49,314 bases of DNA from Hondaea fermentalgiana. Its lineage: Eukaryota > Sar > Bigyra > Thraustochytrida > Thraustochytriidae. The DNA is taken from contig NPFB01000056.1 in the NCBI GenBank assembly GCA_014084085.1, forward strand, positions 1 to 49,314, read 5' to 3'. The number at the start of each line of letters is the position of its first letter. Positions within the stretch are counted from its first letter, which is position 1. Made by a program: the position numbers and the translations under genes. Of this stretch, positions 1 through 10,413 are shown piece after piece. Below the pieces are notes generated by a model that was not told the DNA's origin, did no database searches, and saw only the letters and a list, made by a program, of their open reading frames with translations.

Positions 1-1313
1 GGGCTGGCCGCCGGCGCTCGCCCGCGCTGCGCTCTGCGCTCGCCTCCCCGGCGCCTCGCTTTCTTCGTCTGCCTGTCTGTGCGTCTGTCTGTCTGTCTGT
101 CTGCGAGCTCATCAGATCTCCGAATCGATCTCCAGCCAGACAGATCTCAGTGCAGCTCAGGCCCGCGTCGTCTCAGCGCGCAACCTCCGCCTCGGCCGGC
201 AGCGCCTCGCCGCGCCGCGCGCGACCAGCGCCGAGAGCGCGGGCGGAGGCAGGCCGGCAGGCAGCGAGCCCGGCGACCAGGCAGGCAGGCAGCGGCGGCG
301 AGAACAAGGCTTCGAGAGTCGCGGGAAAGAACGGCATTGGAACGGGCGGAGCGAACGGAACGCCCGGGAGCCTCTGAAAAGAGCGCGGCGCTGCCAGCGC
401 TTCAAGTTGCAGTGCCTGCACTGCTGGCCGTGACAGACAGTGTCTCGAGTTGCCAAGTGCACTTGCCCGGCATCCTGCTGACTGCGAGCGCGGCCTGGCC
501 GGTGCAGCCAGGTGGGAGCCCCGGCGGTGGCCCACTCGGGAGCGAGGGCCCCGCCAGTGCCAAGAACTTACTGCGGAGACAGGAGTAGTATAATAACCCC
601 CCCTCTCCTCCCCGCGCCAAGGCGCTCGACATGGCGGCCGTGCACCGGCGAAGTATCATGAGCACCCCCCTGCTGAGGCCGGGGACTCGACCACGTTCCG
701 ACACGTTCTCAACCAGAGACAGAGAAGGTCACTGCTGAGTGGACGATGATAGCAAGTCCAGGGTCGGCGCCGCGCCCGGAACGGATAAGTCGAGACCTCG
801 CAGCGAGATGGATGCGGTAGGTGCGCGCGCGAACTTTACGACACGCGCAGCTCAGCTCTCGACTTGCCTTCTTGTTCTTCTCTCTGTCATCACCTCTTGC
901 CATAGAGTGCCGCGGCACGGTGCGACGCTTTCTTTCGTCTTGCTGTGCGCTGTGATACTTTACTTGCTCTCGCGGCGCGGAGGAGCAACAGAGTCGGGCG
1001 AAGCCGCTCCGTGCCCGCTGTAGAGCGCAGAGGCGCCTGGGCGTAGGGCAAAGGTAGTGCGCGGCGTGCGTGGCGACGCATGTCAGTTTCCGCCAAGGCC
1101 TTGAACCGACGCGAGAGATTAATTCTTGAGCGAAAGCAAGCTCGACGCCACGGGCGATCGCAATCTGAGAGAGCCGCGTGGGTAAGATCAACGACGTAGG
1201 GTGTTGTGCTCGACGCGCCGACCAGTAGGCAGGGAATAGGTCGACTCCCCCTCGCTCGCTCGTTTTTCTTCAATTCTTCTTCTTCTCTCTCGTCTTTTCT
1301 GCATTGCCAAATC
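1..1313. other. 5' spacer without a recognisable gene
   Basis: GC-rich DNA leading into the STPGR gene. It holds a (GTCT)n microsatellite at 83-103, a short open frame from an ATG at 631 (36 codons, good context, unrecognised product), a 71-codon frame from an ATG at 808 to 1023 with two short hydrophobic stretches, and a pyrimidine-rich leader at 1262-1300 just before the STPGR start. None of these frames matches a family I know, so I treat the region as promoter and leader. An exon of an off-window gene cannot be excluded. Confidence 0.5.
83..103. repeat. (GTCT)n microsatellite
   Basis: Five perfect tetranucleotide units in the leading spacer. Confidence 0.9.
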
Positions 1314-3596
1314 ATGTCGCTCCCCATTCGCTCAGATCGCAAGATTGACCTCGAGCTTGACCGGACGCCGGCCGCAGTGGGCCCTGGAAGCTACACGGCG
1401 CACGCCGAATACACTGTGCCAAAGAGTCTCGTGCCCTTTGCAACATCCGGGCAGCGATCTGACTTGGTCTCCAACGTAGGCCTACCTGGACCCGGACAGT
1501 ATGCGTCGGATGGATGGACCGACCGACCCAAGACAGCCAGCAACAAACTCGGCGGCGGCGGGCCTCGTTTGGTCCCTGTCGGTACTGGCGACACTGGCTA
1601 CGGTCAATGCACCTATATCAAAAACCCGGGCGTGGGCCAGTACAACCTCGACAACCAAGGCCCGGGCATGCTCGAGTCCAAGCGTCAAGACAAACTACGA
1701 AGTGAACCCAAGCGCCAGTTCTCGTCAGGTGATCTTCGTGGCGGTCCTGGAATGACGCCTGTTGCGATCCCCGTGCCCGGTAAACACTTTGGCTACGACA
1801 TGGATGAAGTCACCGGCGAAATCAAGCTGCATCCAGTGCCTTTTGTCACACACAAAGGCACCGTCGATGACCGTGTTGGCCCTGGCCATTATGCGAGCGA
1901 AAAGATCCCCAAAGATGCAGACAAAGTCGTCCGGTTTGGCAACTCCCGCACGCGACGGTCGCCCTTCGCTCCAAGCTTCGACCCCACCAAGACCTTAGGC
2001 CCAGGTCCCGCCGGCTACGCCTTGACTTCTTCTGTGCAAGCAAATTCCTCCAAAGGTCCCGGGGGAACTTCGTCTTTTCTCTCCACAACGCCCATGGCGC
2101 ACGAAGTCCGACCGCGAACAACGGACCATCTTCCAAGGCCAGGGTCGAGCGCCTACGCAGACATGGGATCTGTACACACAACAAACACGAATCGTCGACG
2201 GCCTGCGCGTGGCCCGCGAGCGCGCCAGGTTCCCTTTGGGACATCTGCAGCGCGCGAAAACACAGTTGTTCGCAACGCCCAAACCCCCTTTACAGCCCCA
2301 CACCAAATGTGCACGCCAGGGCCCGGAACGTACGGCCAGGTCCGCAAGGTATCGTGGCTCACCTCCCAGCTGCAGGCTCGCGCGCAGCGTGATGCTCAGC
2401 AGGCTCTCGAGGAAAAGAAAATGACAAGGAAGATACCTCGCGGCGCATCCCAGGAATCAGAGGCTCAAGAAACAACGCCGGCCGCGCCAAAACAGGAGGA
2501 GCTTGGCACCCTCAGCGTTTACACACAAGGCGGCGCCGAGGAAGACGACGGAGGACCTACAAGGCCCTTTACGGCCGTCGGATTCATTCGTGAGGCAGTA
2601 CCACGCAGCGTCTTTGGCTCGACTGCGAAAAAGACATCCATCTTTGAAGAGGAGTCAGCGCGTGTGGCCTATCAGCCCGGACCCGGGACCTACCGCCCGA
2701 TGCAAACTGATTTGGAACGACGAGAACGCGAAGATCAAGAACTTTTGGAATACCAGGCTCAGGTCGAGGAAGCTGTCCGCCTTCAGCTTGAGCTGCAGCT
2801 CGATCCAACACCGGAAACCTTTATGATGGACCCGGTCAAACCCCGACTCACGCCGAAAATGATCATCAAACGTAGACAAAAACCTACGTCTTCATTCATG
2901 ACGGGCTCAAAGCGTCTCTCATCCTACGCCGAAGAATGTGATCCCGATGCGCCCTTGACGACAAATCCGCATTTTGCAAATGCTCCCCAAAGGGCAGTTG
3001 GGGCGAGCTCACCGATGCGTGAAGCTGTGGAGGTGCCAAGTGCGGCCTTTCAGAGTTCGACGAAACGGTTCTCAGGACCCGACTCAGCTTTTGGAAATGT
3101 AGATCACGACATCCCCGGACCTGCTGCATATGGTCCCGCTCTCCCTCCACGTTTGCAGACGCCAGGCTCTCCGCAAAATCATGCACGACAGCACCATGCA
3201 CAGCTCATGCGTCACCGTAACCATCGCGCTTCGGCTCAGACACCAAGTCAAGACGGCCGAGGCAACGTGCGTCCGTCGTCCTTTGTGCCCAAATCGCAAA
3301 CAGCAGCTACCTGCGGTCCGGGCGCCTATGCTGTGAGCGGCTCACTGGTGAAAAGGTCTTTCAACGTGACCATGACAAATGGCAAGGCGGCATTGCGAAA
3401 ATGGGAGGCCAAACGATCCGCACAGCAGCAACAACAGCACCTCCGCGCTCTCCAGGGCTCACTAGTCTCTGGCATGTCTTCTTCAATGGTTGAAAGCATG
3501 TACATTGGCACCAGCAGCACTAACAGTGCGAGCCTTGTCAGTACAGCATCCAACAATGACGAGGATACGCGATTCCTCTACGACATGCGAGGATAG
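1314..3596 (+). CDS. STPGR (SHIPPO/ODF3-type) PG-rich repeat protein
   Basis: Predicted 760-residue flagellar/ciliary protein of the sperm-tail PG-rich repeat type. At least nine PGPGxY-like motifs are spread over the whole chain, for example VGPGSY near residue 22, then GPGQY, VGQY, VGPGHY, LGPGPAGY, TPGPGTY, QPGPGTY, IPGPAAY and CGPGAY near the C-terminus. Such repeats are known from ODF3, CIMAP and related proteins, several of which lie in or on axonemal microtubules; a microtubule-inner or surface role here is inference. A charged, probably helical stretch rich in E, Q and R follows the seventh motif, and a Q-rich patch lies near the C-terminus. The frame stays open upstream only through a pyrimidine-rich leader encoding a Ser run with no ATG, so the ATG at 1314 is the start. 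It converges on CFAP36, also a ciliary gene. Repeat-family call is firm; exact orthology is not. Confidence 0.9.
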   Translation: MSLPIRSDRKIDLELDRTPAAVGPGSYTAHAEYTVPKSLVPFATSGQRSDLVSNVGLPGPGQYASDGWTDRPKTASNKLGGGGPRLVPVGTGDTGYGQCTYIKNPGVGQYNLDNQGPGMLESKRQDKLRSEPKRQFSSGDLRGGPGMTPVAIPVPGKHFGYDMDEVTGEIKLHPVPFVTHKGTVDDRVGPGHYASEKIPKDADKVVRFGNSRTRRSPFAPSFDPTKTLGPGPAGYALTSSVQANSSKGPGGTSSFLSTTPMAHEVRPRTTDHLPRPGSSAYADMGSVHTTNTNRRRPARGPRARQVPFGTSAARENTVVRNAQTPFTAPHQMCTPGPGTYGQVRKVSWLTSQLQARAQRDAQQALEEKKMTRKIPRGASQESEAQETTPAAPKQEELGTLSVYTQGGAEEDDGGPTRPFTAVGFIREAVPRSVFGSTAKKTSIFEEESARVAYQPGPGTYRPMQTDLERREREDQELLEYQAQVEEAVRLQLELQLDPTPETFMMDPVKPRLTPKMIIKRRQKPTSSFMTGSKRLSSYAEECDPDAPLTTNPHFANAPQRAVGASSPMREAVEVPSAAFQSSTKRFSGPDSAFGNVDHDIPGPAAYGPALPPRLQTPGSPQNHARQHHAQLMRHRNHRASAQTPSQDGRGNVRPSSFVPKSQTAATCGPGAYAVSGSLVKRSFNVTMTNGKAALRKWEAKRSAQQQQQHLRALQGSLVSGMSSSMVESMYIGTSSTNSASLVSTASNNDEDTRFLYDMRG

Positions 3597-4017
3597 TGGT
3601 ACTTTTTGAATACGAATAAGAATACAGTTCAACGCTACATTGCACCGAATTTGTGATGGACGATCCTGAATAAGCATCATGTTGGAGTGAAGGGAAGTGC
3701 AATGACGCTGAAAACGAGGTGATTTGGAAGATGGCTTTTGGAAAAAGGTGCGAGTTATAGCTTAACATGGAGATTATTTGCAACGTGAAAGAGACAAGTC
3801 ATCCACATCAATATCAAACAGCTCACGTACAAAGACTTATCAAATGAAATGCAAGGTTTTCGCTTTCTGACAATTTTAAAAGTTGCGTGGACGTTTTCCC
3901 GTGTTTGACCTCAAGCGCAGATTCATTTTCAGATATTGCCGAGAAGTTAGCAGATCCCTTTAACAAGACCCGATTTCCCGACACAACCGAGGCAAATCTG
4001 CACTCTTTGTTTTCAAC
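3597..4017. other. Convergent 3' spacer (STPGR / CFAP36)
   Basis: AT-richer than its flanks, as expected for two facing 3' untranslated regions. AATAAG variants occur near 3614 and 3669, but I see no perfect AATAAA on either strand. No gene seen. Confidence 0.6.
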
Positions 4018-5247
4018 TCAGAAACCGGTCCGAGCAAGCGAGGCACGTTGCTGCCGCAGCCGCTCGACCTGCTTGAGCTTGTCCTCAAGACCCGAGATAC
4101 CGTCAGCGCCATTGGTACCGCTGGATTCAATGAGATCCTGCTTCATTCGGCGCGCAAGAGCGTGCGTGAGGTGGCTCTGTTGGGCGGAAATCTTGCGCGT
4201 CTCCGATCCCTTGCTCGCCATATTTTGCGCGTCGATGGCCTTCTGGGCAGCCCCGCCTTCATCGCGCTTCTGTTCCTCGAACTCCTTGAGTCGGGCAGCG
4301 CGCTCGGCATTCTTCTTGGCCAGCAGCAGCTTGCGCTGAGCCTCGAGGTGGCGCTTGCGACGGGCAACGTCGACCTCGTCGAATTCCGCGTCGGCGTTGA
4401 TCTCCACACGAGGCGCTCTGCCGATGATCTTCTCCGCAGCCAGTCGCTGCTGCTCGAGAAGATCCCGCTGCTCGTTGATGTCGCACGCATCGGCGCCTTT
4501 ACCAGCACCGATTGGCGGCAGTGCCGATCGATAACGCATGGGCGCTCCAGACTTGGACTCGGAAGAATTTTTTTCCTCGGCATGAGAGTCATCCTGCTTG
4601 CCCTCCGCCTCCTTGCTTTCCGAGCTGTTTGCAAGCATTTGCAAACGCTCCTCTTCGACAGCAAGACTCAAGGCAATGGCGGCTTCCAAATCCGCTTGCT
4701 CCTTTTCTAGAATCGAGAGGTCCTTGAGTCGCTCAGTCTCCTCGCTAAGCTGGATGGCTTCCTCGAGTGCCGCAGTTTCCTGGCGCTCGAGCAGGTCTCC
4801 CTCCTTGGCCTCGGCACTCGACCTGCGCAGGACCACGGCAAGTTCCTGCGAGTCGCCGTCTTCAGCGTCAAGCTCCATGAGCGCCTCCATCTCGAGCTCC
4901 TTGTTGCGCTTAAACATGATGGCCTTGAAGGTGAGGAAGTCATCGCAGGCAACAAGCTGGCTGACGATGCGCTGCGCCACATCTGTGGCATCCTCCCCCT
5001 TGTACGCGATCTCGCATGCCTCGTAAAAGTCCTCTGCGCTAATCCCCACGTCTGTCAGGTGCTGGGTAAGGAGGCGCTCCACAAGCTCCTTAAAGTCTGA
5101 GTGCGCTTGCGTGTGCGACAACTTGTTCTCCTCTTCATTGTCAAAGATTGCACAGGTCTCATCGATAAAGGTCATCACGGGGACCTCCCATGAGGGCGAC
5201 TGAAGAACCTGGCACATGTACTCAAACACCCATTCCGGGTCGCTCAT
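4018..5247 (-). CDS. CFAP36: CFAP36/CCDC104-like protein (BART domain)
   Basis: Predicted 409-residue protein. The N-terminal 115 residues match the ARL2-binding-protein (BART) fold of CFAP36: it opens MSDPEWVFEYM, then has the LQSPSW and FIDETCAIFD blocks and the LVERLLTQHL helix. In animals CFAP36 binds ARL3-type GTPases at the cilium; the same partner here is inference. After the BART domain come two helices that read as ubiquitin-interacting motifs, residues 159-174 (LEEAIQLSEE) and 183-202 (LEAAIALSLAVEEE). A long charged coiled-coil tail fills the C-terminal half. The frame continues upstream to a GTG near 5331, but the only ATG that starts the conserved domain is at 5247. It diverges from the WW/coiled-coil gene across a 1-kb spacer. 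Confidence 0.88.
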   Translation of the reverse strand: MSDPEWVFEYMCQVLQSPSWEVPVMTFIDETCAIFDNEEENKLSHTQAHSDFKELVERLLTQHLTDVGISAEDFYEACEIAYKGEDATDVAQRIVSQLVACDDFLTFKAIMFKRNKELEMEALMELDAEDGDSQELAVVLRRSSAEAKEGDLLERQETAALEEAIQLSEETERLKDLSILEKEQADLEAAIALSLAVEEERLQMLANSSESKEAEGKQDDSHAEEKNSSESKSGAPMRYRSALPPIGAGKGADACDINEQRDLLEQQRLAAEKIIGRAPRVEINADAEFDEVDVARRKRHLEAQRKLLLAKKNAERAARLKEFEEQKRDEGGAAQKAIDAQNMASKGSETRKISAQQSHLTHALARRMKQDLIESSGTNGADGISGLEDKLKQVERLRQQRASLARTGF

Positions 5248-6297
5248 CGTCTCTGTTTCCCCTTCTTTTCGTCTCCGCGACCGCGGTTCCTGCAATATGT
5301 ATATGATGCACCTACTAGCTCGGAAATTCACGATTTGCTGGGCCTACCGCGCGGGCGACCCTTGGCCCACCAGGCTCGCTTATCTGCCTTTCTGCCTTTT
5401 CCCGCTTGGCCCAATCCCGTGGCGTCCAGATTGGCCCGCGCTTCCCACTCCACTTTACGCGTTCCCACGCCGAGCCCGTCCGCGCCGTGATCTGGCGCGG
5501 AATTAGGTCGAGTATGATGTGCCGCGGGGATGTCGTTTTCATTTTACCTTTCTTCTTTTCATGCCTTGTTTCGCTAGCTGTCCGGTCATTTGCAGCGACC
5601 AGAATACTGACTTGACGAATAGGTCGAGAAATGTGCGCCACTGGCAAAGGAACTTGGACTCATCCCCCACCCAAAAATTTAAGAGAGAAGAAAGAATGAG
5701 AGAACATCGCTTTTTTCCCGCGCGGGCTCCGCGCCGTCCGAGGACGTGCCTAATCAATTCCTTGCAGTAGAAAAAAAGTTCGCTCCTCGCCTCGGGCCCG
5801 CGTCCGTCCTTTTCAGCTTCCTTTTCCCGCACCGAAAACGCAAGACGTACGAGCCCGCGCGCAGGAGTGCATTTAGTTTATCCGCCCTGGCCTCGCCAAG
5901 AGCGGCTGCAGCACGACGAACGCGGCGGCTTCATGATCGGCCGATCCGAGGAAACGGGAAAACTTAAGCGAGCCATCCATGCATACGGAAGGAATAATAA
6001 ATACCCAGCCAGCTGGCAGCTGAGTCCTGCAAATGAAAAGCTGGGTCAATGAGGCGGCGCTCTCAAACCTTGCACAACAAAAAAGAAACTGAAAAAAACG
6101 CAACGGATATATTGCGCTCGCTTGCCTCTCTCTCTGTCTGAAGGGAGACAATAGAAAAGGGGACTAAACGACGCGTTAGGCCCGTCGTGAAGGCCGCGCC
6201 GCGGCCAGGAGACCGCTTGGCCGGAGCAGTCATCCGGACAGGAAATCAGGGCTTCGTGATCGAGCGCAGCGTGCGCTCCTGGAGTAGGACGCCCGGG
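5248..6297. other. Divergent promoter region (CFAP36 / WW protein)
   Basis: About 1 kb between two head-to-head genes, the natural place for both promoters. It has short AT-rich patches (5660-5700, 5990-6005) inside GC-rich DNA, and a CT dinucleotide-rich run near 6121-6140. Every open frame here is short and unrecognised. No RNA gene seen. Confidence 0.5.
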
Positions 6298-9200
6298 ATG
6301 GCGTTCGGAGACGTCGATGAGGACGAGGATGATGCAGGCAAGCAGGCGCTCGACGGCGCGCCTGCCGAGCTTGCAGCAGAGGACCAAATCGCTCAAACCT
6401 GGCTCGAATGCGAAGACGAGCAGGGAAACCTGTACTATTACAATCAGCAAACAGGAGAGTCTGCGTGGACGCTCCCGGAAGGAGACGTTGTACCTACCGT
6501 CGTGCCCATCTCGATTCTCCCTGCAGAAACGCGCGCTGATCTCGAAATCGACGCTCCTGCAGACATAGGACCCGGTTCTCCAAGCGAACGTCAGCTTTTG
6601 AATCAAGATCAAACATGGGAGCAAACGCGTAGCGACGAAAACACCAAGGACACGCGCAGTGTCACCTTTGTCCTTGACAGTGCCGGTCCCCAGGAGATTG
6701 GGCAAGAAGTCCCCTCCTCCACCCTCGAAAAAAACGACGACAATGCCGCAATGTCCGCGACTCACGCAAACGAGAACGTAAACACTGATGAAACGAGCTC
6801 AGACCAGCTGCACACAGAGGAACAAAAAGTACAAGAAGGCGATGCGACGGATGAAGTATGTGTGGAAGGCAAAGAGCCAGGCGACTCGGAAAGTCAGGAG
6901 AGAAGTCAGCAAGAGCAGTTCGCCAGATATCGCAAAGAATCTTTATCGAGACTTGAGTCGTTGCGCGGGGAGCGCAATGAACTTGCCGATGAGCGCGATG
7001 GACTTGCGCACAAACTCGTGGCCACGCAAGCTGCCCTGCAACGCGCGCAGCTAACCGTTTCGAACCTCGAAAAGGAGCTTCAGGCAGCCACCAAACGCGA
7101 CGAATCAATCATCTCCGGCCTGCGCAAGGAATTTGAGTCTCTCAAAGCCTCCAATGAGCAATACGCAGAGTATGCTCGCGTGAGTGCGGCCAGTCTCAAG
7201 GTCGCGCAAGGTGATCTCGAGGCACTGCGATCGAATTACGAGCGTCTTCAAGCAGACCATGACCAAGCTGTGCACGAAGCAGATGAGCTTCGTGCAGCCG
7301 CGTCGGAGCGAGCTGCGGCTGAAGCAGACCTAGAAGCGCGAACGAGCGATCAACTTTCACAGGCCAATGACGAAGCCTCTCGTCTCAAGCATGATCTCGC
7401 TCGTCTCGTCGAAGAGCTTGCGCAAGCGAAACGCGAGCTTGCTGACACCAAAAGCGAGCTCAAACGGGCCCAAGGTGACCTCGCGCGCACGTCTGAAACC
7501 CAAGCTCAAACCGAACGTCGGTCCGAGATTCTCCTCGACGTTGCCAAGGAAGAGGCAAATCAAGAGATTGCAACACAGGTGGCCAGCGCACGAGAGGAGT
7601 CCGCGGCGCAATGTAAACGTGCCATGGCACAGGCTATTGGTATGCTGGAGAGCCAGGTCCAAATTGCCCAGGATGCACATACCAAAAATGGATTGTCCAA
7701 GATTGTGGGGCTTCTTGCAATGCATCACGAGGGGAATTCACGTGAACAGCAAGCAGGAGCCATGACAGCTCAGCAAGCCCAGCTTGATGCGCTTGCTACG
7801 ACGATTCATGATCTGCAAACGCGACTTGCAGGAACGCAAACGCTCGAGAAGGACCTGGAGCAAGCATCGAGGCGTTCACAGCAGCTCGAGCGCCAAGTCA
7901 CCGCGCTAACAACTCGAGTGGAAGCAGCCGATGCGGACACTGCAAAGGCTGTACGCGAAGTTGAGCAGAGATCCAAGTATCTTGAGCAAGAGCTACGAGC
8001 AGCCATTGATGAGATTGAGGCGGGCAAGGTCCGCGAATCCAAGCTTTTGGCCCAGGAGATCAAGTTGCGTGTTCGCGTGCAAGATCTCGAGGCGGGCAAC
8101 ATACAAGTCCCACAATACGACCCAATGCTGACCAAAGAACTCTCCGAAGCACGATCATCCCTTGCCACGGCGCAAGAAGATCTACACATTGCCCGACAGG
8201 ATGTCGAAAGACAGCATGCCCGGCTGGAATCCTTGCAGGCTTCCGAAGCCGAGCTCAAGCTGGCTCTAGAGAATGCTCGTGAAGAAGCGATAGAGAGCGC
8301 AAAACGAGCGGAAGCTGCGGAAGCTGCCACACAGGCCGCCCAGGAAGAGGCGCAGGCGTTGCAAGGAGCTGCCGAGGAAGCCTTGGCAGAGGTGCGGCAT
8401 GCCAACGCCGAAGCTAGCGAACTGCATGGTTTGCTCGACGTCGAGCGTCGTCGCCATTTTCAAGAGCGCACTGCTCTCCTTTCAGAGTTGGATCTGCACA
8501 AATGTGCGGCGTCCGCACGCCGAGAAAAGGCCGCTAAACTAACCACGCCAGGTGAATGGCATCGTTTGCGGTTGCGTGCGCGTCTGGATTGCGATGCCAC
8601 GAAAACGCTGGGCGCGCAGGTCCAACAAGATCTTCAAAACTTTGCGGAGGTCTTGCGCTCGGCCAAGCGTGACCTTGGCGAACGCACACGGATGGCGGCA
8701 GCAGCGAGGGCGGCAGCTGCGGGTCCCGAGATTAACAACGAGAAACGCACGCCTCGCGACGAGCGTGATTTAGATGTTTACTCGATCGAATCGCTTGCGG
8801 TGTCTCCAAGTCCAAACCAGGCCGCTCGACCGGAGAGTCTTTCCAAGCGTAAGACCATGGCTTTCTGTAGAATACATCCTCAGATTTGCCACATTATCAA
8901 CAGCTCGGTCATTATGGCAAACCGAGAGATGCTCGAGCTTTGCAATGCGCATGGGCAAACTCGCCGTTGGACTTTGCAGGGTGTAGCTGACTCGTACGTG
9001 AAGAACCGGCAGACATTCGACACCTTGAGACTTTCGGCATTTTGCTTTGCGACGGATCCTCGGAGTGTTTACTGTGCAATTCTACACGGCCAACGCCAGG
9101 CTGCGCCGAAACTGAGCCTCCTTGGAGACTTGAGCGATCCAGGTCTCCTTGCTCAGTCCTTGTATGGTCTCGTGCAGCAAATCGGCTTTGCAAACCATGA

Positions 9201-10011
9201 CCTTGCCCTCGAAGTGTGCCGAGTCGATGATCGCAGCAGCAGGCTAATCTTTCGGACAGACAGTATCGCATGCAGGTCGCTGCGGGCTGCGCAGGCTCTG
9301 GTAGATAGCTTACCTGTGGATCCTGAGCGCACACTCGTGCACGAAAGACCGGCATCTGCTCCGCTTGTGCGGCGGGCAAAGATCAAGAAGGTGGGTCTCC
9401 GCAAAAAGCTAAGGAAACCTAAAAAGACGCGTCGGACAAAGCGTGGACGAGGCGTGGCCGAGGACGAAGAGGATGGCATTGCCGGAAACATTCTCGCCGA
9501 CCGCGAAGAGGGGATGATGTATGTACATCACCAGGATGGTGAGAGCGAGGGCGAGGAATGTACTGGCGACGAAAACGACGACGAAGAAGACGATGGCGGG
9601 TGCAATCGGGCGCGAAATTCTCAAGGCCGAGCCACATCTCCAGCGTATCACGAGGTTTATACAATTCTTGTCAACGATCATCCTCGTATTCAATTCGTGG
9701 CGCTCACGAGGGCCGTAGGACCTCGTCCGCGTCATATGGGTTCGATGTGGGCAAATGATGGTGCGGAAGCGGTTACGTCCAGGTTACTGGGAACAGGATC
9801 TATCATGGATGAAATCGCAACTGCGACGCGCGCCTGGCAGCTTGGGCAAAAAGTGTCGGGACGGCACCCGCTGCTAAATCAATTGAACTACTTGCATGCA
9901 CCAGCTGCAACGGTGCAATTGGTCACGCATGTAACGCAAGCATTAAAGGACGCAGACTATTCGCTGCTGCATCTTGAGAGCGCGCAGGCAGTTTTGGGTC
10001 GTTCTTCTTGA
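6298..10011 (+). CDS. WW-domain long coiled-coil protein, function unknown
   Basis: Predicted 1,237-residue protein. An acidic N-terminus leads into one WW domain at about residues 33-62, with the first Trp at 35, the YYYN strand at 47-49 plus Asn, the second Trp at 57 and Pro at 60. WW domains bind proline-rich ligands. Residues about 230-820 are almost continuous coiled coil rich in E, Q, A, K and R. The last 350 residues form an apparently globular, unrecognised domain with several Cys, then a very basic patch near residues 1060-1085, an acidic stretch, and a short C-terminal helix. The WW-then-coiled-coil plan recalls centriolar CEP164, but the WW sequence and the C-terminal part do not clearly match it, so I give no name. 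The ATG at 6298 is the first in frame; upstream the frame is open only to a GTG. Confidence 0.85.
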   Translation: MAFGDVDEDEDDAGKQALDGAPAELAAEDQIAQTWLECEDEQGNLYYYNQQTGESAWTLPEGDVVPTVVPISILPAETRADLEIDAPADIGPGSPSERQLLNQDQTWEQTRSDENTKDTRSVTFVLDSAGPQEIGQEVPSSTLEKNDDNAAMSATHANENVNTDETSSDQLHTEEQKVQEGDATDEVCVEGKEPGDSESQERSQQEQFARYRKESLSRLESLRGERNELADERDGLAHKLVATQAALQRAQLTVSNLEKELQAATKRDESIISGLRKEFESLKASNEQYAEYARVSAASLKVAQGDLEALRSNYERLQADHDQAVHEADELRAAASERAAAEADLEARTSDQLSQANDEASRLKHDLARLVEELAQAKRELADTKSELKRAQGDLARTSETQAQTERRSEILLDVAKEEANQEIATQVASAREESAAQCKRAMAQAIGMLESQVQIAQDAHTKNGLSKIVGLLAMHHEGNSREQQAGAMTAQQAQLDALATTIHDLQTRLAGTQTLEKDLEQASRRSQQLERQVTALTTRVEAADADTAKAVREVEQRSKYLEQELRAAIDEIEAGKVRESKLLAQEIKLRVRVQDLEAGNIQVPQYDPMLTKELSEARSSLATAQEDLHIARQDVERQHARLESLQASEAELKLALENAREEAIESAKRAEAAEAATQAAQEEAQALQGAAEEALAEVRHANAEASELHGLLDVERRRHFQERTALLSELDLHKCAASARREKAAKLTTPGEWHRLRLRARLDCDATKTLGAQVQQDLQNFAEVLRSAKRDLGERTRMAAAARAAAAGPEINNEKRTPRDERDLDVYSIESLAVSPSPNQAARPESLSKRKTMAFCRIHPQICHIINSSVIMANREMLELCNAHGQTRRWTLQGVADSYVKNRQTFDTLRLSAFCFATDPRSVYCAILHGQRQAAPKLSLLGDLSDPGLLAQSLYGLVQQIGFANHDLALEVCRVDDRSSRLIFRTDSIACRSLRAAQALVDSLPVDPERTLVHERPASAPLVRRAKIKKVGLRKKLRKPKKTRRTKRGRGVAEDEEDGIAGNILADREEGMMYVHHQDGESEGEECTGDENDDEEDDGGCNRARNSQGRATSPAYHEVYTILVNDHPRIQFVALTRAVGPRPRHMGSMWANDGAEAVTSRLLGTGSIMDEIATATRAWQLGQKVSGRHPLLNQLNYLHAPAATVQLVTHVTQALKDADYSLLHLESAQAVLGRSS

Positions 10012-10091
10012 TAGACTTTGGCGACTCGATCCAGGTTCAATGAACACCAATACGATACGATGGCATACGAATCGTCTTTTTGCAACCAAAT

Positions 10092-10140
10092 AGACAAACA
10101 AACAGACAAACAAACAAACATACGAACGAACAAACAAACA
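10092..10140. repeat. Imperfect (AAAC)n tetranucleotide array
   Basis: Runs of ACAAACAA with GAC and TACG interruptions, in the 3' region of the WW-protein gene. Confidence 0.8.
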
Positions 10141-10266
10141 GGCGATTTTCCTTTATGTTTTTTGTTTGGCGCCTGTATTCCTGTTCTATTTTTATGTTTT
10201 GGAAAATGAAAGAAAAGAGAGCAGTTTGAATTTCAATTTGTGATCAAAGCCACATGTGAATGAATG

Positions 10267-10272
10267 AATAAA
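10267..10272 (+). terminator. Candidate poly(A) signal of the WW-protein gene
   Basis: Perfect AATAAA 256 nt after the stop codon on the coding strand, in a locally AT-rich stretch. Confidence 0.5.
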
Positions 10273-10377
10273 TGACTGTATCAATCAATGTTGCCGTGAA
10301 AGCATCGTTTCGCATCGATGCTTGAATTGTGGAAAATATGTTGCGCGCGCGCGGGGGGAAGGGGGGGGGAGATTGAA

Positions 10378-10413
10378 GCTGAGCTGAGCTGAGCTGAGCT
10401 GAGCTGAGCTGAG
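10378..10413. repeat. (GAGCT)n pentanucleotide array
   Basis: Six perfect GAGCT units at 10381-10410 plus partial flanking units, ending directly against the stop codon of the Tat-SF1-like gene, so it would sit at the very start of that gene's 3' untranslated region. Confidence 0.95.

Noticed and set aside
808..1023. 71-codon frame with two hydrophobic stretches upstream of the STPGR gene
   Set aside because: No family recognised, composition matches the surrounding GC/CT-rich spacer, and no independent support for expression.
10378..10413. GAGCT array as an immunoglobulin-switch-like recombination element
   Set aside because: The unit resembles the mammalian switch repeat only by chance; a simple microsatellite explains it.
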